Positions 21,986 to 31,173 are shown, counted from the stretch's first letter. The stretch: 33,159 nt of DNA from Syntrophomonadaceae bacterium (GCA_007131175.1 SLRC01000039.1:1-33159), one strand, 5' to 3'. The notes: generated from the sequence alone by a model not told the origin. Translations and numbers: made by a program.

Positions 21986-24022
21986 TCACAATGGCGGCAG
22001 TTCTTCTAACCGGGCTGCCGCTTTTTCCCATTCTTTATAGAGTGATTCAATTTTAAATCGGGTTTCCTGAAGGTCATTCATTATCTCACGTACGTCGGAA
22101 TAACAATTGTAAATTGAAGGCTCGGCTAAACGCCCCTCCAACTGGGAGACTCTCGTTTCTTCCTGTTGAATTTCCTCTTCCAAAACATGCAACTGTTGTT
22201 GCAAAGTACGGTGCGCACGTCGGCGCACCAGCAACTGCTGCCTTTCATCCTTTTCCTTTTGCTTCCGCTCACGGCGGGCTGCCTTTTCATTATTTGACTT
22301 GTTGGATTTTATATCCAAAGCGCCCTTAACAGACAATCCCCTGGTTTGCGCTAATGGACTAACCCTGGCGCTTTTTTCCGATCCTGCCTCACCGGCATCT
22401 TCCTCTTTAACCTTTAGTTCCCGATACTCCATGTAGCCCATTCGAAAGAGGCGTATCCTTCCTCCCCGTACTTCCAATATGCTGCGGGCCGTCCGGGAAA
22501 CAAAATAGCGGTCATGGGAGACTACCAGCAGGGTTCCCGGATAGTTTGCCAGTGTGGCCTCCAACTCCTCCACACCCTGAATATCAAGGTGGTTGGTAGG
22601 CTCATCCATGATCAGGAAGTTGCCCGACACAAGGCCCATTTTTGCAAGAGCAAGGCGGCTAATCTCCCCTCCGCTCAACATTTCATTTTTTTTAAATACA
22701 TCATCCCCACGAAACAGATAACTTCCCAGGTAGTTACGTGCATCCCCCATATCCATACCCGATATATCCATAATTGTATCCAGTGGAGTGCCATTTAAAT
22801 CAAGCTGCCGCTGTTCCTGATCAAAGTACGTAATCTGAACAGCTGGACCCACTTTTACCCGCCCTGAAGAGGGATGCTCTTCCCCCGTTATAATACGTAA
22901 AAGAGTTGTTTTACCTGCACCATTAGGTCCTATTACTGCTACATGGTCTCCCCAGTTTATCTCCAGGTTTACCCCTGTAAAGACTTGCAAGTCTCCAAAT
23001 TGCTTGGCCACATTTTCCAAGGCCAAAACCAACTTGCCGCTTCTTCCCGCAAAATCAAGCTTCATTTTCATGTTACGTTTAACTGAAGAAATTTCTAACG
23101 AGGCCATTTTCTGAAGGCGTTTCTCCCGGCTGCGAGCCTGTTTTTTCGTGCGCTCATCTGCCGTGGCATTGCGGATAAAGGCTCGTTCCTTTTCCACCAC
23201 CGCCTGCTGCTGCTCATAGGCTTTTAAAGCAGCCGCGTCTTCCTGACGGCGTTTTAGCTGATAATCACTGTAATTTCCCCTATAAGTGTGTGCTACACCT
23301 TCATCCAGAAGTACCACACTGTTGACCACACGGTCAAGAAAAAACCGGTCATGGGAAACCACCAGCAGGGCACCCTTCCAGGCAGCCAGGGTGTTTTCCA
23401 GCCACTCCAATGCTTCTCTGTCAAGATTATTTGTGGGCTCATCCAGTAAAAGCAAATCGGGCTCCTGTAATAACAGGGCAGCCAGTTGCGCCCGCGTCTT
23501 CTCACCACCACTGAAGCTGCTTAAAGGGCGTTTCAGTTCCGTCTCTTTGAAACCCATTCCGCGGGATACGGCAAGCAAACGATGCTCCATGTTATAACCA
23601 TCCCGTTCTTCAAAAAGTTGGGAAAGCTGCCCATATCGTTCCATCAGTGTATCAAGTTGGCGAGAATTGTTTTTTAGACCTTGCCGTGATGCAGCAGCCA
23701 TCTCTTCTTCCAGTGAATTAATCTGCTCTTTCAGCGCACGGAGGTCTCCCATCCCCTGCTCCAAATAGTCATATAGAACAGCATCGTCTGCAAATTCGGG
23801 CTTTTGGCTAAGATAACCCACCTGCATTTCTTTAGAAAGATGAAACCGCCCTCCGTCAGCCAACTCTTCTCCCGTAATTATTTTAAGCAGAGTGCTTTTC
23901 CCTGCTCCATTAACTCCAATCAACCCAACCCGCTCACCGCGGCGTACTTGAAATGATACTCCACACAGCACAACGTTATCTCCATAAGCCTTATCAATGT
24001 TTTGTAATTGCATAACAATCAT
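21986..24022 (-). CDS. ABC-F family ATPase
   Basis: 678 residues from the ATG at 24022, placed eight bases after GAGGTG; the frame extends five codons further up without similarity. Two ABC domains without membrane segments carry Walker A GVNGAGKSTLL and GPNGAGKTTLL, signatures FSGGEKTRAQL and LSGGEISRLAL, and Walker B LLLLDEPTNNLD and FLIMDEPTNHLD. A charged linker lies between the domains, and a C-terminal coiled coil (from about 590) is rich in Gln and Glu. ABC-F proteins act on the ribosome as translation factors or antibiotic-protection proteins. The coiled-coil tail resembles the Uup/YdiF type, so housekeeping translation is more likely than resistance. Confidence 0.93.
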   Translation of the reverse strand: MIVMQLQNIDKAYGDNVVLCGVSFQVRRGERVGLIGVNGAGKSTLLKIITGEELADGGRFHLSKEMQVGYLSQKPEFADDAVLYDYLEQGMGDLRALKEQINSLEEEMAAASRQGLKNNSRQLDTLMERYGQLSQLFEERDGYNMEHRLLAVSRGMGFKETELKRPLSSFSGGEKTRAQLAALLLQEPDLLLLDEPTNNLDREALEWLENTLAAWKGALLVVSHDRFFLDRVVNSVVLLDEGVAHTYRGNYSDYQLKRRQEDAAALKAYEQQQAVVEKERAFIRNATADERTKKQARSREKRLQKMASLEISSVKRNMKMKLDFAGRSGKLVLALENVAKQFGDLQVFTGVNLEINWGDHVAVIGPNGAGKTTLLRIITGEEHPSSGRVKVGPAVQITYFDQEQRQLDLNGTPLDTIMDISGMDMGDARNYLGSYLFRGDDVFKKNEMLSGGEISRLALAKMGLVSGNFLIMDEPTNHLDIQGVEELEATLANYPGTLLVVSHDRYFVSRTARSILEVRGGRIRLFRMGYMEYRELKVKEEDAGEAGSEKSARVSPLAQTRGLSVKGALDIKSNKSNNEKAARRERKQKEKDERQQLLVRRRAHRTLQQQLHVLEEEIQQEETRVSQLEGRLAEPSIYNCYSDVREIMNDLQETRFKIESLYKEWEKAAARLEELPPL
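21994..22026 (+). terminator. Terminator of the SleB-type gene inside the ABC-F coding end
   Basis: GCGGCAG (21994-22000) and CTGCCGC (22015-22021) followed by TTTTT on the plus strand. It lies within the last codons of the opposite-strand ABC-F gene. Confidence 0.7.
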
Positions 24023-24054
24023 AAATGGACACCTCATAATTCATAAAACGCCAC

Positions 24055-24546
24055 TTATTCTTCACACTGCCCTAAAGCTGTATCAACTTTTTCTGTCCCG
24101 CCCGTAACAACGGAAAGAAAGGAGAGATTTGCCAGAACAATAAATGTTCCGGTGGCATGTCCCACCAGTTTTTCATTGTCATCATAAAGAAACATTTCCA
24201 CGACATTTTGACGCTTACCCGTTTTGAGGAGGCTTCCAATTGCCCGCAGGGTTGATCGTTTTGCAGGCTCGAGAAGATGCATGCTCATCTCAGCGGTTGC
24301 AACCCAGCAGTCTATGTCATGTGCCATCGCAGCCGTAAACCATCCCGCCGTATCCAGCAGCGTTGCATATACACCACCATGTATTCCTCCCAGGCTATGA
24401 TCCAGGTCCGGATTATAAGGAAGTTCAACAATGGCATTGTACTTTTCGTCAAAGGAAAGCTCCATGCCAAAAGAACGGGCAATGGGAGACATTTCATTAA
24501 AGTTGCGAATATATTCATCCATTCGTTTTTTTCTGTCCAAGGGCAT
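24055..24546 (-). CDS. PaaI-type hotdog-fold thioesterase
   Basis: 163 residues. The hotdog motif LGGIHGGVYATLLDTAGWFTA and ATAEMSMHLLEPAKRSTLRA are typical of PaaI/YdiI-like acyl-CoA thioesterases, which hydrolyse acyl- or aryl-CoA to free CoA. It lies 32 bases before the ABC-F gene and 52 bases after the ATP-grasp subunit gene, so it probably shares a transcript with the acyl-CoA synthetase genes and could oppose them. The 30-residue C-terminal tail has no clear match. Confidence 0.85.
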   Translation of the reverse strand: MPLDRKKRMDEYIRNFNEMSPIARSFGMELSFDEKYNAIVELPYNPDLDHSLGGIHGGVYATLLDTAGWFTAAMAHDIDCWVATAEMSMHLLEPAKRSTLRAIGSLLKTGKRQNVVEMFLYDDNEKLVGHATGTFIVLANLSFLSVVTGGTEKVDTALGQCEE

Positions 24547-24598
24547 TCCCTCCCAATGAATAAGCGTAAGTATACCTTTGCAGGTTTCTTTTGCTTTG

Positions 24599-25282
24599 CT
24601 ACTTTAGTATCATCCGGGCATCCAATGCCAGCACACCCCTTTGATATACAACGAGGGGGTTAATATCAAGCTCTTTAATTTCCGGACTCTGACCCAACAG
24701 TTCGGAAAGACATAAAAGAGCGCCTTGCACTGCCTCAATATCGCTCATCTTACGGCTACGATAACCTTTGAGGAGTGGCTTGCTGCGCAGGGAGTGAACC
24801 ATTTCCAGCGCATCAGCATCAGCCAGGGGCGGCAGACGGAATACCATGTCCTGGAGAAGCTCTGTAAAAATCCCCCCCGTGCCCAACATAAGCACTGTCC
24901 CAAAATGAGGATCAGTGGTGGCACCGGCAATTAGCTCAACTCCTGGCGGTGCCATCTTTTGTATTGTTATCCCGGCATTGGGGTCATGCAACCGGCCCCG
25001 GTCCAAAAGCTGCTCATATGCTGCACTAAGATCGCCAGATGTGGTCAGGTTTAACACCACACCCCCCATTTCCCATTTATGCATAAACAATAGAGAAGAA
25101 ATCTTAAGCACCACGGGATACCCGATCTTTTCCGCTTTGCTACAAGCTTCTTGTGCACTGTCAACCACGTAACAACGGGTTGTGGGAATACCTGCCAATT
25201 GAAGAACCTCTTTCGCTTCTTTTTCCAACACCACAGTTTGCCCTTTTTCCCGCATCGAGCGGATCGTTTCCCCAGCCTTCAT
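24599..25282 (-). CDS. ADP-forming acyl-CoA synthetase, beta (ATP-grasp) subunit
   Basis: 227 residues from the ATG at 25282, which overlaps the TGA of the alpha-subunit gene (ATGA), with AGGAGG ten bases upstream. The ATP-grasp pattern is clear: VVLEKEAKEVLQLAGIPTTR, YPVVLKISS, GTGGIFTELLQDMVFRLPPL and LDINPLVVY. With the alpha subunit it should convert acetyl- or other acyl-CoA, ADP and phosphate to acid, CoA and ATP, an energy-saving step in anaerobes. Acyl specificity cannot be read. Confidence 0.9.
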   Translation of the reverse strand: MKAGETIRSMREKGQTVVLEKEAKEVLQLAGIPTTRCYVVDSAQEACSKAEKIGYPVVLKISSLLFMHKWEMGGVVLNLTTSGDLSAAYEQLLDRGRLHDPNAGITIQKMAPPGVELIAGATTDPHFGTVLMLGTGGIFTELLQDMVFRLPPLADADALEMVHSLRSKPLLKGYRSRKMSDIEAVQGALLCLSELLGQSPEIKELDINPLVVYQRGVLALDARMILK

Positions 25283-26709
25283 CGGGAGGTTTCCTCCTTT
25301 ACTGACTTTCCTTTTTCCAGATTGGTCAAATGTCCGGCAGCCCAAATGAGGGCCAGGACAGCCTGTGCTGCTTCTTCCGGGCAGGCATACAGGGGAATTC
25401 CGGATCTTTCCAAAATAACACGCTCCGCAGGAAGGTGTGCTGTACTGGAAATATAACAGGCCACCACCGGTTTTCCACTTAACTCTTTCACACGAACCAA
25501 TTCAGTGGAAGGAAAAGGCCAGTGAGGGTTGGCGTTGTGACAGAAAAACGCCAGGACCATATCCACGTTGGGATCGGTTGCCATTAGCTCAAGGTACTGA
25601 CCGTAAACATCCACCATAAAGCCCATTCCTGCCACGTCCAGGGGGTTCTTCAAGGTAAACGGCGGGTTTGGGCCGGTCAGTTTCTGCACTTTCGCCAGCG
25701 TTTGCGGTGTAAGGGAAGGCAAGGTATAACCTTGTTCCAGCAACAAATCGGCAGCAACAATACTGGGCCCAGCCGTATGAGTCATTAAACCAATACGACT
25801 TCCCTGTGGCAGGGATGCAATAGAAAGTGATTTTGTTGCTGTTACCAGTTCTCCCATGCTCCCCACACTATAAATGCCAAACTGACGAAATACATCCTCA
25901 TATACACGGTGTGAACCCGCCATGCTTCCTGTGTGTGTAATAGCTGCAAAATCTGCTTCCCCGGAACGGCCGGCCTTGTAGACTACAACAGGTTTTTTCA
26001 GGCTGCCGGCAACATGCACTAGGCGAGCCGCATCTTCTGTCCCCTCCAGGTACAGGCCGATTACTTTTGTCCCTGCATCTTCCCCCAGAAAGGAAAGGTA
26101 ATCGGCAAATTCAAAATAGGTGCGGTTTCCTGCCCCAATCCATTTATTTATACCCAGACCAACATCCACAGCACGGCAAATAAAATCAAGGCCCATGCCA
26201 CCGCTCTGGGATATGAAGGAAACATTTCCTACTGGGAGACGCATGGGGTAGAAAGTGGTGTTAAGACCGTTCTCGTTATTAATAAACCCCAGTGTATTGG
26301 GACCCACAATTGAAACATTGCAGCGCTGTGCAGTATCCAGCAGTTCCTTCTCAAGGTCTATCCCGGCCTCGCTTGTTTCCCTGTAGCCGCCGGCGACACA
26401 CACCGCACCCGGCACCCCCTGCTCTGCACATTCCTTTATTGCAGCAATGGTAGAACGCTCATTAAGGGCAATAACTGCCAAATCCACAGGCTCAGGCAGT
26501 GCAGCCAGGGATGAATAAACCCGGTGCTCCAGCACTGCTTTCAAGCGGGGGTGGATGGGATAAATATTTCCCTTGAAACCTCCACCGGTAAGGCTTGAAA
26601 AAATATTAAAACCAACGCGGTTTGGATCATCGCTTGCACCCAACAAGGCCACGTTTTGCGGGTAAAAAATGCTGCGCAGTTTTGCTGCAGGATCATTTTT
26701 ATTATGCAT
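25279..26709 (-). CDS. ADP-forming acyl-CoA synthetase, alpha (CoA-binding) subunit
   Basis: About 476 residues. N-terminal CoA-binding Rossmann domain (IFYPQNVALLGASDDPNRVG, then VAGGYRETSEAG and VGPNTLGFINNENG), then the succinyl-CoA-ligase-like domains with ITHTGSMAGSHRVYEDVFRQ. The histidine in the last motif is the residue phosphorylated in ADP-forming acetyl-CoA synthetases. The start may be ATG 26709 or an in-frame TTG at 26721 with GGGGTG six bases upstream. Translation is coupled to the beta-subunit gene by a four-base overlap. It follows the adenine deaminase gene, with a tiny frame between. Confidence 0.9.
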   Translation of the reverse strand: MHNKNDPAAKLRSIFYPQNVALLGASDDPNRVGFNIFSSLTGGGFKGNIYPIHPRLKAVLEHRVYSSLAALPEPVDLAVIALNERSTIAAIKECAEQGVPGAVCVAGGYRETSEAGIDLEKELLDTAQRCNVSIVGPNTLGFINNENGLNTTFYPMRLPVGNVSFISQSGGMGLDFICRAVDVGLGINKWIGAGNRTYFEFADYLSFLGEDAGTKVIGLYLEGTEDAARLVHVAGSLKKPVVVYKAGRSGEADFAAITHTGSMAGSHRVYEDVFRQFGIYSVGSMGELVTATKSLSIASLPQGSRIGLMTHTAGPSIVAADLLLEQGYTLPSLTPQTLAKVQKLTGPNPPFTLKNPLDVAGMGFMVDVYGQYLELMATDPNVDMVLAFFCHNANPHWPFPSTELVRVKELSGKPVVACYISSTAHLPAERVILERSGIPLYACPEEAAQAVLALIWAAGHLTNLEKGKSVKEETSR

Positions 26710-26726
26710 GTTTTGCCCCAACTACT

Positions 26727-26801
26727 TCACCCCTGTATCTTTTTTTCATCCGGTTTATTTTTTTCTTCGTCTTCAATAATCACCAGCTTATATTGATTCA
26801 T
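26727..26801 (-). CDS. Possible 24-residue small protein
   Basis: ATG at 26801 overlaps the end of the adenine deaminase gene and has GAGGAC five bases upstream. The frame MNQYKLVIIEDEEKNKPDEK plus four residues ends in a TGA that overlaps the ribosome site of the alpha-subunit gene. The composition is highly charged. It could be a real small protein, or a leader frame that couples translation from the deaminase to the synthetase gene. No homologue is known to me. Confidence 0.3.
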   Translation of the reverse strand: MNQYKLVIIEDEEKNKPDEKKIQG

Positions 26802-28551
26802 TAACGTCCTCCTCAGATCCTGCTTCCCAAAGATCCACAATGGCGAATTTGTTTACATCCACCAAACCCTGGTCCGTAATTTTCAGTTCAGGAATTACGG
26901 GAAGAGCGAGGAAAGAGAGAGACATAAAGGGCTGGGAGAGAGTACATCCGATTTTTCGGGCGGCATTGCAAAGGGAAGAATGGACATGGGCTACAGAAAC
27001 TGCATCCTGATCAGACATGATGCCGGCCACAGGCAACGGCAGCAAAGCCTCAACCTGCCCACCGGCAGCCACTACCACCAGCCCTCCCCCTTTTTCCGCA
27101 AGGGTTTTAGCAGCCAACTCCATTTCTTTTTCATTTGAACCCACCACGATAAGATTGTGACTATCGTGGGCTACTGTAGATGCCAGAGCACCATTTAGCG
27201 GGCCAAAACCTCTCACAAAACCGGTTGTCACATTGCCATTTTTGCCGTGACGCTCCACAACAGCAATACGAGCTATATCTTCGGCTGTTTCTATCTCACC
27301 TGCTGTGAGGTACTGTACCCCTGTCAGCAGTTGTCCTGGTTTAATGGTAATAACTTTTGCCTTTGCCCGCTTTGAAGGTTCCTTAACAGGCTGCAAGCGT
27401 CCCCTAAGATCAGGTAGAAATACACTGTCACGCAACCATTGTCCCGGGCAGCTTGATGTAATTTTTTCCACCAGCTCCCCGTTCCGGGCTACAAGCCTTC
27501 CATCTTTAAAAACCATCTGGATCGTAAACTCATTAAGGTTATCCACAATAACCATGTCCCCTTTGTATCCGGGAGCAACACCTCCCCGGTCCGAAAAATA
27601 ATAATGGCGGGCCGCATTTATGGTAGCCATTTGGACTGCCCTTACCGGCTCCAGGCCGGCAGCAACAGCCTTGCGCAGGATATTGTCCATACCCCCTTCG
27701 GTTAATAAATCCGCAGGGTGACGATCATCAGAACAGAAAAAGGTAAATGTAAACGTATTTTCATCCACAACAGGCAGCAAATCAAGCAGGTTTTTTGCCG
27801 CAGAGCCCTCCCGAATAAGCACGGCCATTCCCAGGCTTAGCTTTTCCCTGGCTTCCTCCAACGTTGAACATTCATGGTCTGAAGTTATCCCGGCCGCTAT
27901 ATAGGCGTTAAGTTCCCGCTCTTTCAACAGGGGAGCATGTCCGTCCACCCTAAGGCCGGCGCCGCGGGCCGTGAGGATTTTTGCCAGCACTGCTTCATTT
28001 TTGGCTAAAACACCAGGATAGTTCATCACTTCCCCCAGTGCCGGCGAGGAAGAATAAACTTTAATGGCCTGTGTCACTTCAGAAGGACCAATTATTGCGC
28101 CGGCAGTTTCCAAAGGTGAAGCAGGCACGCAGGAGGGAATGGTGTAATAAAAATCAAGGGGCAGTTTCCTGGAGTTTTCCATCATAAAACGCAACCCCTC
28201 AAGACCGGCAACATTGGCGATTTCATGTGGATCTGCCACGACGGCGGTTGTTCCGTGAGGAAGCGCTGCTGCAGCAAATGCTGCAGGAGTAAGCATGGAA
28301 CTTTCAATATGAATATGCCCATCTATCAAACCGGGAAGCAGAAACTTGCCTGCCAAATCCACGATTTCCGCGCCCTGGGTGTAATCACCAACACCGGCAA
28401 TAATACCATTTTTTACTGCCACATTGCCACGGGTTATTTTCCCATTAAAGACATTGACAATATTGGCACCGCGCAACACCAGATCGGCCTTTGCTTCACC
28501 CCTTGCCGTAGCAATGATCTCTTGTAAACCAGTAAGTTTTTTCCCATTCAA
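26788..28551 (-). CDS. ade: Adenine deaminase
   Basis: 587 residues, usual length. The amidohydrolase metal site DGHIHIESSMLTP and the block GTTAVVADPHEIANVAG are diagnostic, followed by SDDRHPADLL and the C-terminal DSHNLIVVGSNEKEM of AdeC-type deaminases. It converts adenine to hypoxanthine and ammonia in purine salvage. The start is TTG at 28551, seven bases after GGGGGGTG; the nearby ATG is out of frame. It appears to be the first gene of the run to the ABC-F gene. Confidence 0.95.
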   Translation of the reverse strand: MNGKKLTGLQEIIATARGEAKADLVLRGANIVNVFNGKITRGNVAVKNGIIAGVGDYTQGAEIVDLAGKFLLPGLIDGHIHIESSMLTPAAFAAAALPHGTTAVVADPHEIANVAGLEGLRFMMENSRKLPLDFYYTIPSCVPASPLETAGAIIGPSEVTQAIKVYSSSPALGEVMNYPGVLAKNEAVLAKILTARGAGLRVDGHAPLLKERELNAYIAAGITSDHECSTLEEAREKLSLGMAVLIREGSAAKNLLDLLPVVDENTFTFTFFCSDDRHPADLLTEGGMDNILRKAVAAGLEPVRAVQMATINAARHYYFSDRGGVAPGYKGDMVIVDNLNEFTIQMVFKDGRLVARNGELVEKITSSCPGQWLRDSVFLPDLRGRLQPVKEPSKRAKAKVITIKPGQLLTGVQYLTAGEIETAEDIARIAVVERHGKNGNVTTGFVRGFGPLNGALASTVAHDSHNLIVVGSNEKEMELAAKTLAEKGGGLVVVAAGGQVEALLPLPVAGIMSDQDAVSVAHVHSSLCNAARKIGCTLSQPFMSLSFLALPVIPELKITDQGLVDVNKFAIVDLWEAGSEEDVNESI

Positions 28552-28577
28552 AGTTAAGCACCCCCCTGTGCATAAAC

Positions 28578-28607
28578 ATTATACACAGAATTCTTCTTCA
28601 ACTGCAA
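28578..28607 (-). promoter_or_regulatory. Promoter of the adenine deaminase gene
   Basis: TTGCAG (28602-28607), 18-base spacer, TATAAT (28578-28583), about 27 bases before the TTG start. No purine riboswitch is seen in the short leader. Confidence 0.6.
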
Positions 28608-28698
28608 CTGGAGCATTGGTAAAGGGAAGGGATTTTTAGATGACCTTTTTGTATAACGTCATACTGTAAAGAGAACATTTTGATCAAAAATGTGTTAA

Positions 28699-29076
28699 AT
28701 GGGATGTTTGAAAATCTTAATAGCAGTTGATGGATCGGAGCACGCCAAAAAGGTCGTCAAAGATGCCGTTCGTTTTGCTGTTCCGTTGCAGGCGGAAGTA
28801 ACTGTTTTGACTGTGGAGGATTGGCGTGCAGTGGACCGCACTGTTGGTAAAAAGAGCAAAAGAAACTGTGGAAAATGCAGCAGAAGCTTTTTCGTGCCGC
28901 TGGACTTGAAGTGGATAAAATCGTAGAAAAAGGGAACACGTCGTCCTGCAGATTTGATTTGTGAGATTGCCCATGCTGGGGATTATGATCTGGCAGTGAT
29001 GGGAAGCAGGGGGCTGCGAAACATCCAGGAAATATTTTTAAGTGGCATGAGCCATCGTGTGGCCGCACCTTATTGA
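28699..29076 (+). pseudogene. Universal stress protein (UspA) remnant with three frameshifts
   Basis: The first 40 codons read LKILIAVDGSEHAKKVVKDA and further UspA sequence. The match then continues in other frames: LLVKRAKETVENAAEA, then AGLEVDKIVEKGN, then RPADLICEIAHAGDYDLAVM followed by GSRGLRNIQEIFLSGMSHRV. So about 125 codons of an ordinary UspA domain, including the G-rich ATP loop, are present but split by three indels near 28825, 28890 and 28935. It is a recent pseudogene, or the indels are sequencing errors. Confidence 0.85.
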
Positions 29077-29077
29077 C

Positions 29078-29126
29078 AACGAACAAAAGATAAACAAGGC
29101 GATTTTGTTCATTAGTTTTGTTCGTT
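29078..29126. repeat. Inverted repeat between the UspA remnant and yedF
   Basis: AACGAACAAAA (29078-29088) and TTTTGTTCGTT (29116-29126) are perfect complements, 27 bases apart, with an additional TTTTGTTC at 29103-29110 inside. It lies between two convergent genes. It could be a weak bidirectional terminator or a cluster of GAACAAAA binding sites. Confidence 0.5.
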
Positions 29127-29155
29127 AATAATGTTCTGGATCCTGGCTGCCTTTT

Positions 29156-29803
29156 CTACAGCGTAATACACTTACTGGACGCGAGCATGGCATCAACCGT
29201 GTCATACATATTTGTAACCTGGCCAACCTGAAGTTTATCCTTCAGTTTGTAATAATCCAGGCATGTTCCACATGAGAAAATTTCTACGCCCCGGGAAGCC
29301 AATTCCTGTAATTCTTCCAGTACGGGGCTTCCTTCCACCGTTAGATTGACACCACTATTTAGAAAGAAAATGCGTGCCGGAGGCGTGTCATTTTCCTTAA
29401 TGGCAAAGCAAAAACTTCGCATTAGCAAGCTGCCCAGCTCTTCGCTTCCATTGCCCAGGGTGGAAGAGGTAATGATCATGACAGTTTTTGCAACCCCTTC
29501 CGTTTCATCCCTGCATTCTAACTCCTGATCTTTCTGTTCTTCTGGTGCAGGAAATAAAGCCGTTTGGTATTTTTTGTTGATGTGAACAAGAAATTCCTCA
29601 TCTTTTTTTTCCACTGTTACCTGATAGCCTAAACTGCGGGCAAAGCGGGAGACATTTTCCGCTGCCGTTTCGTTATCCACCAGTGTTGTAAGGGTAAAAA
29701 CCGCATTTGGATTTGCTGTCAGTTCCTCCAGAGCTTTCTTTGTATTTACCACCGGCAAGGGACAGGAAAGTCCCCTGCTATCAACAGTTTTTAATTGTGA
29801 CAT
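29156..29803 (-). CDS. yedF: Sulfurtransferase-like selenium metabolism protein YedF
   Basis: 215 residues in two domains. Residues 1-75 are a TusA/SirA fold with SCPLPVV (C14, the CPxP motif). Residues about 105-215 form a DsrE-like domain (MIITSSTLGNGSEELGSLLM, FFLNSGVNL, FSCGTCLDYYKLKDKL). This two-domain arrangement defines the YedF family, which in comparative genomics co-occurs with selenium use; its precise role is not settled. The strong GGGGAGGGGG site fixes the ATG. selD is 21 kb away in the same window, consistent with a selenium-using host. Confidence 0.9.
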   Translation of the reverse strand: MSQLKTVDSRGLSCPLPVVNTKKALEELTANPNAVFTLTTLVDNETAAENVSRFARSLGYQVTVEKKDEEFLVHINKKYQTALFPAPEEQKDQELECRDETEGVAKTVMIITSSTLGNGSEELGSLLMRSFCFAIKENDTPPARIFFLNSGVNLTVEGSPVLEELQELASRGVEIFSCGTCLDYYKLKDKLQVGQVTNMYDTVDAMLASSKCITL

Positions 29804-29929
29804 TGGCTGCCCCCCTCCCCGTAATTATAAACTGGCTGAGCCAAAGAGAGAAATAGAAATTATCTATAATGTATGTTTAAAATATAGAAACTACCACTGG
29901 CGCTTCCATTACAGAAGCAAAGTATTGGT

Positions 29930-30808
29930 TTATTTTGAAATTATAAACTCGGCACCGGCGCTCAGGGGAACAAAGCGATCTCCCAAAACATTGTAAAAAG
30001 CAACTTGTGCATCAAAACCGGTGCAATGTCCTGCCGACACCAGATCGGGTCTGAAACTGCAAAGTTCTTCCACCGTCTTTGTAATGCGCTCTGACCCAGC
30101 TCCTTCCAGATGCAATCCACCAATCACTACATGGAGTTCCTCTCCGGGGTAAAGGGAAAAGGCCTGCTTTATGATATTAATTATACCCGCATGGCTACAG
30201 CCTGTAATCACCACAAGCCCCCGCCCTTTAATACAAGCCACCAGGGAAATATCATCGGGCATGCTGTCCCTGAACACATTCCCTTCGTTAATTGTAAAGA
30301 CTTTCAACACACTTTCTTCAAATGAAGTAATACGGGGAACTTCACCCGTTGTAGTAAGACCAGGCATAAGGGGCAGGGGATCGCGTGTGAGGAAGGGTTG
30401 ACCACCTGCAGCCACAAGGGATTGCATATTGTTTCCCTCCATGATACCAACATGTCGCAAAACGGGTGTGTTGATGAAATGGGCACGAAATATATGGGGA
30501 TGGGCAATCACGGGTACTCCACGTTTTTTTGTTTGAGTCAGTAATGCAGCAACACCGGAGGTATGATCATAATGACAGTGACTAAGTACAACCGCATCGA
30601 TTTGACCGACATCTACATTTAACTTCTCCATGTTGTTGCAAAGAGCATCATAATCCTGTCCCACGTCCATAATTACCTGCAGGGTGGCTTGCTCAGACTT
30701 CCCTTCGATCAGGAAGGAAAGACCGTGCTGTCCCAGCAAAGAGCCCCCAAACGGGGCCGTATTCTCAGCCAGTGTTAAGATACGCAGGGAATCCAATTTT
30801 TCCATCAT
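29930..30808 (-). CDS. MBL-fold metallo-hydrolase
   Basis: 292 residues from the first ATG of an ATGATG pair, 11 bases after AGGAGG; the frame can extend 14 codons further but those overlap the upstream cupin gene. Metal ligands are LSHCHYDHTSG (HxHxDH), later TGCSHAGIINI, and GGLHLEGAG and SAGHCTG. The pattern matches the COG1237 group, annotated as 7,8-dihydropterin-6-methyl-4-(beta-D-ribofuranosyl)aminobenzene-5'-phosphate synthase-like, but the real substrate is unknown here. It is the last gene after PspC, LiaF-like and cupin. Confidence 0.88.
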   Translation of the reverse strand: MMEKLDSLRILTLAENTAPFGGSLLGQHGLSFLIEGKSEQATLQVIMDVGQDYDALCNNMEKLNVDVGQIDAVVLSHCHYDHTSGVAALLTQTKKRGVPVIAHPHIFRAHFINTPVLRHVGIMEGNNMQSLVAAGGQPFLTRDPLPLMPGLTTTGEVPRITSFEESVLKVFTINEGNVFRDSMPDDISLVACIKGRGLVVITGCSHAGIINIIKQAFSLYPGEELHVVIGGLHLEGAGSERITKTVEELCSFRPDLVSAGHCTGFDAQVAFYNVLGDRFVPLSAGAEFIISK

Positions 30809-30824
30809 AATCTCTTTTGCCTCC

Positions 30825-31151
30825 TCATCTGTTACCATAATAAACAGCAAGCCAAATACAGGGAGGCTCAGCTGAGGTCCAATTTACACGGTGTCGTTTA
30901 TGTGCAGGAATAAAAACCCAATCTCCTTTTTCCAAGATCACCACATGCCCATCATCCCAAGCCAGCTCAGCCTGACCCTGCAATAACAGAACCCACTCAT
31001 TTTCCACCTGGTCATACCAAAAATCGGGAGGTGACGCTTGTCCGGTGGAGACGATACGTTCGATACGAACTCCCTGTTTTAAATCCTTGAGCAAAACATC
31101 CAGGTGTTCTTCATATTGGGGCAGGCCTGCCGGCAGCTCAAATATATTCAC
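30825..31151 (-). CDS. Small cupin-domain protein
   Basis: 108 residues from a GTG at 31151, seven bases after GAGGAGGT; a longer in-frame version overlaps the upstream gene and adds non-family sequence. Cupin motifs are NEWVLLLQGQAELAWDDG and LEKGDWVFIPAHKRHRVNW. The first motif has lost most metal-binding histidines, while the second keeps HKRH. Small cupins bind a metal and a small ligand; the function is unknown. Sixteen bases separate it from the MBL gene. Confidence 0.85.
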   Translation of the reverse strand: MNIFELPAGLPQYEEHLDVLLKDLKQGVRIERIVSTGQASPPDFWYDQVENEWVLLLQGQAELAWDDGHVVILEKGDWVFIPAHKRHRVNWTSAEPPCIWLAVYYGNR

Positions 31152-31173
31152 CAGCCTTACCTCCTCGCCCAGG

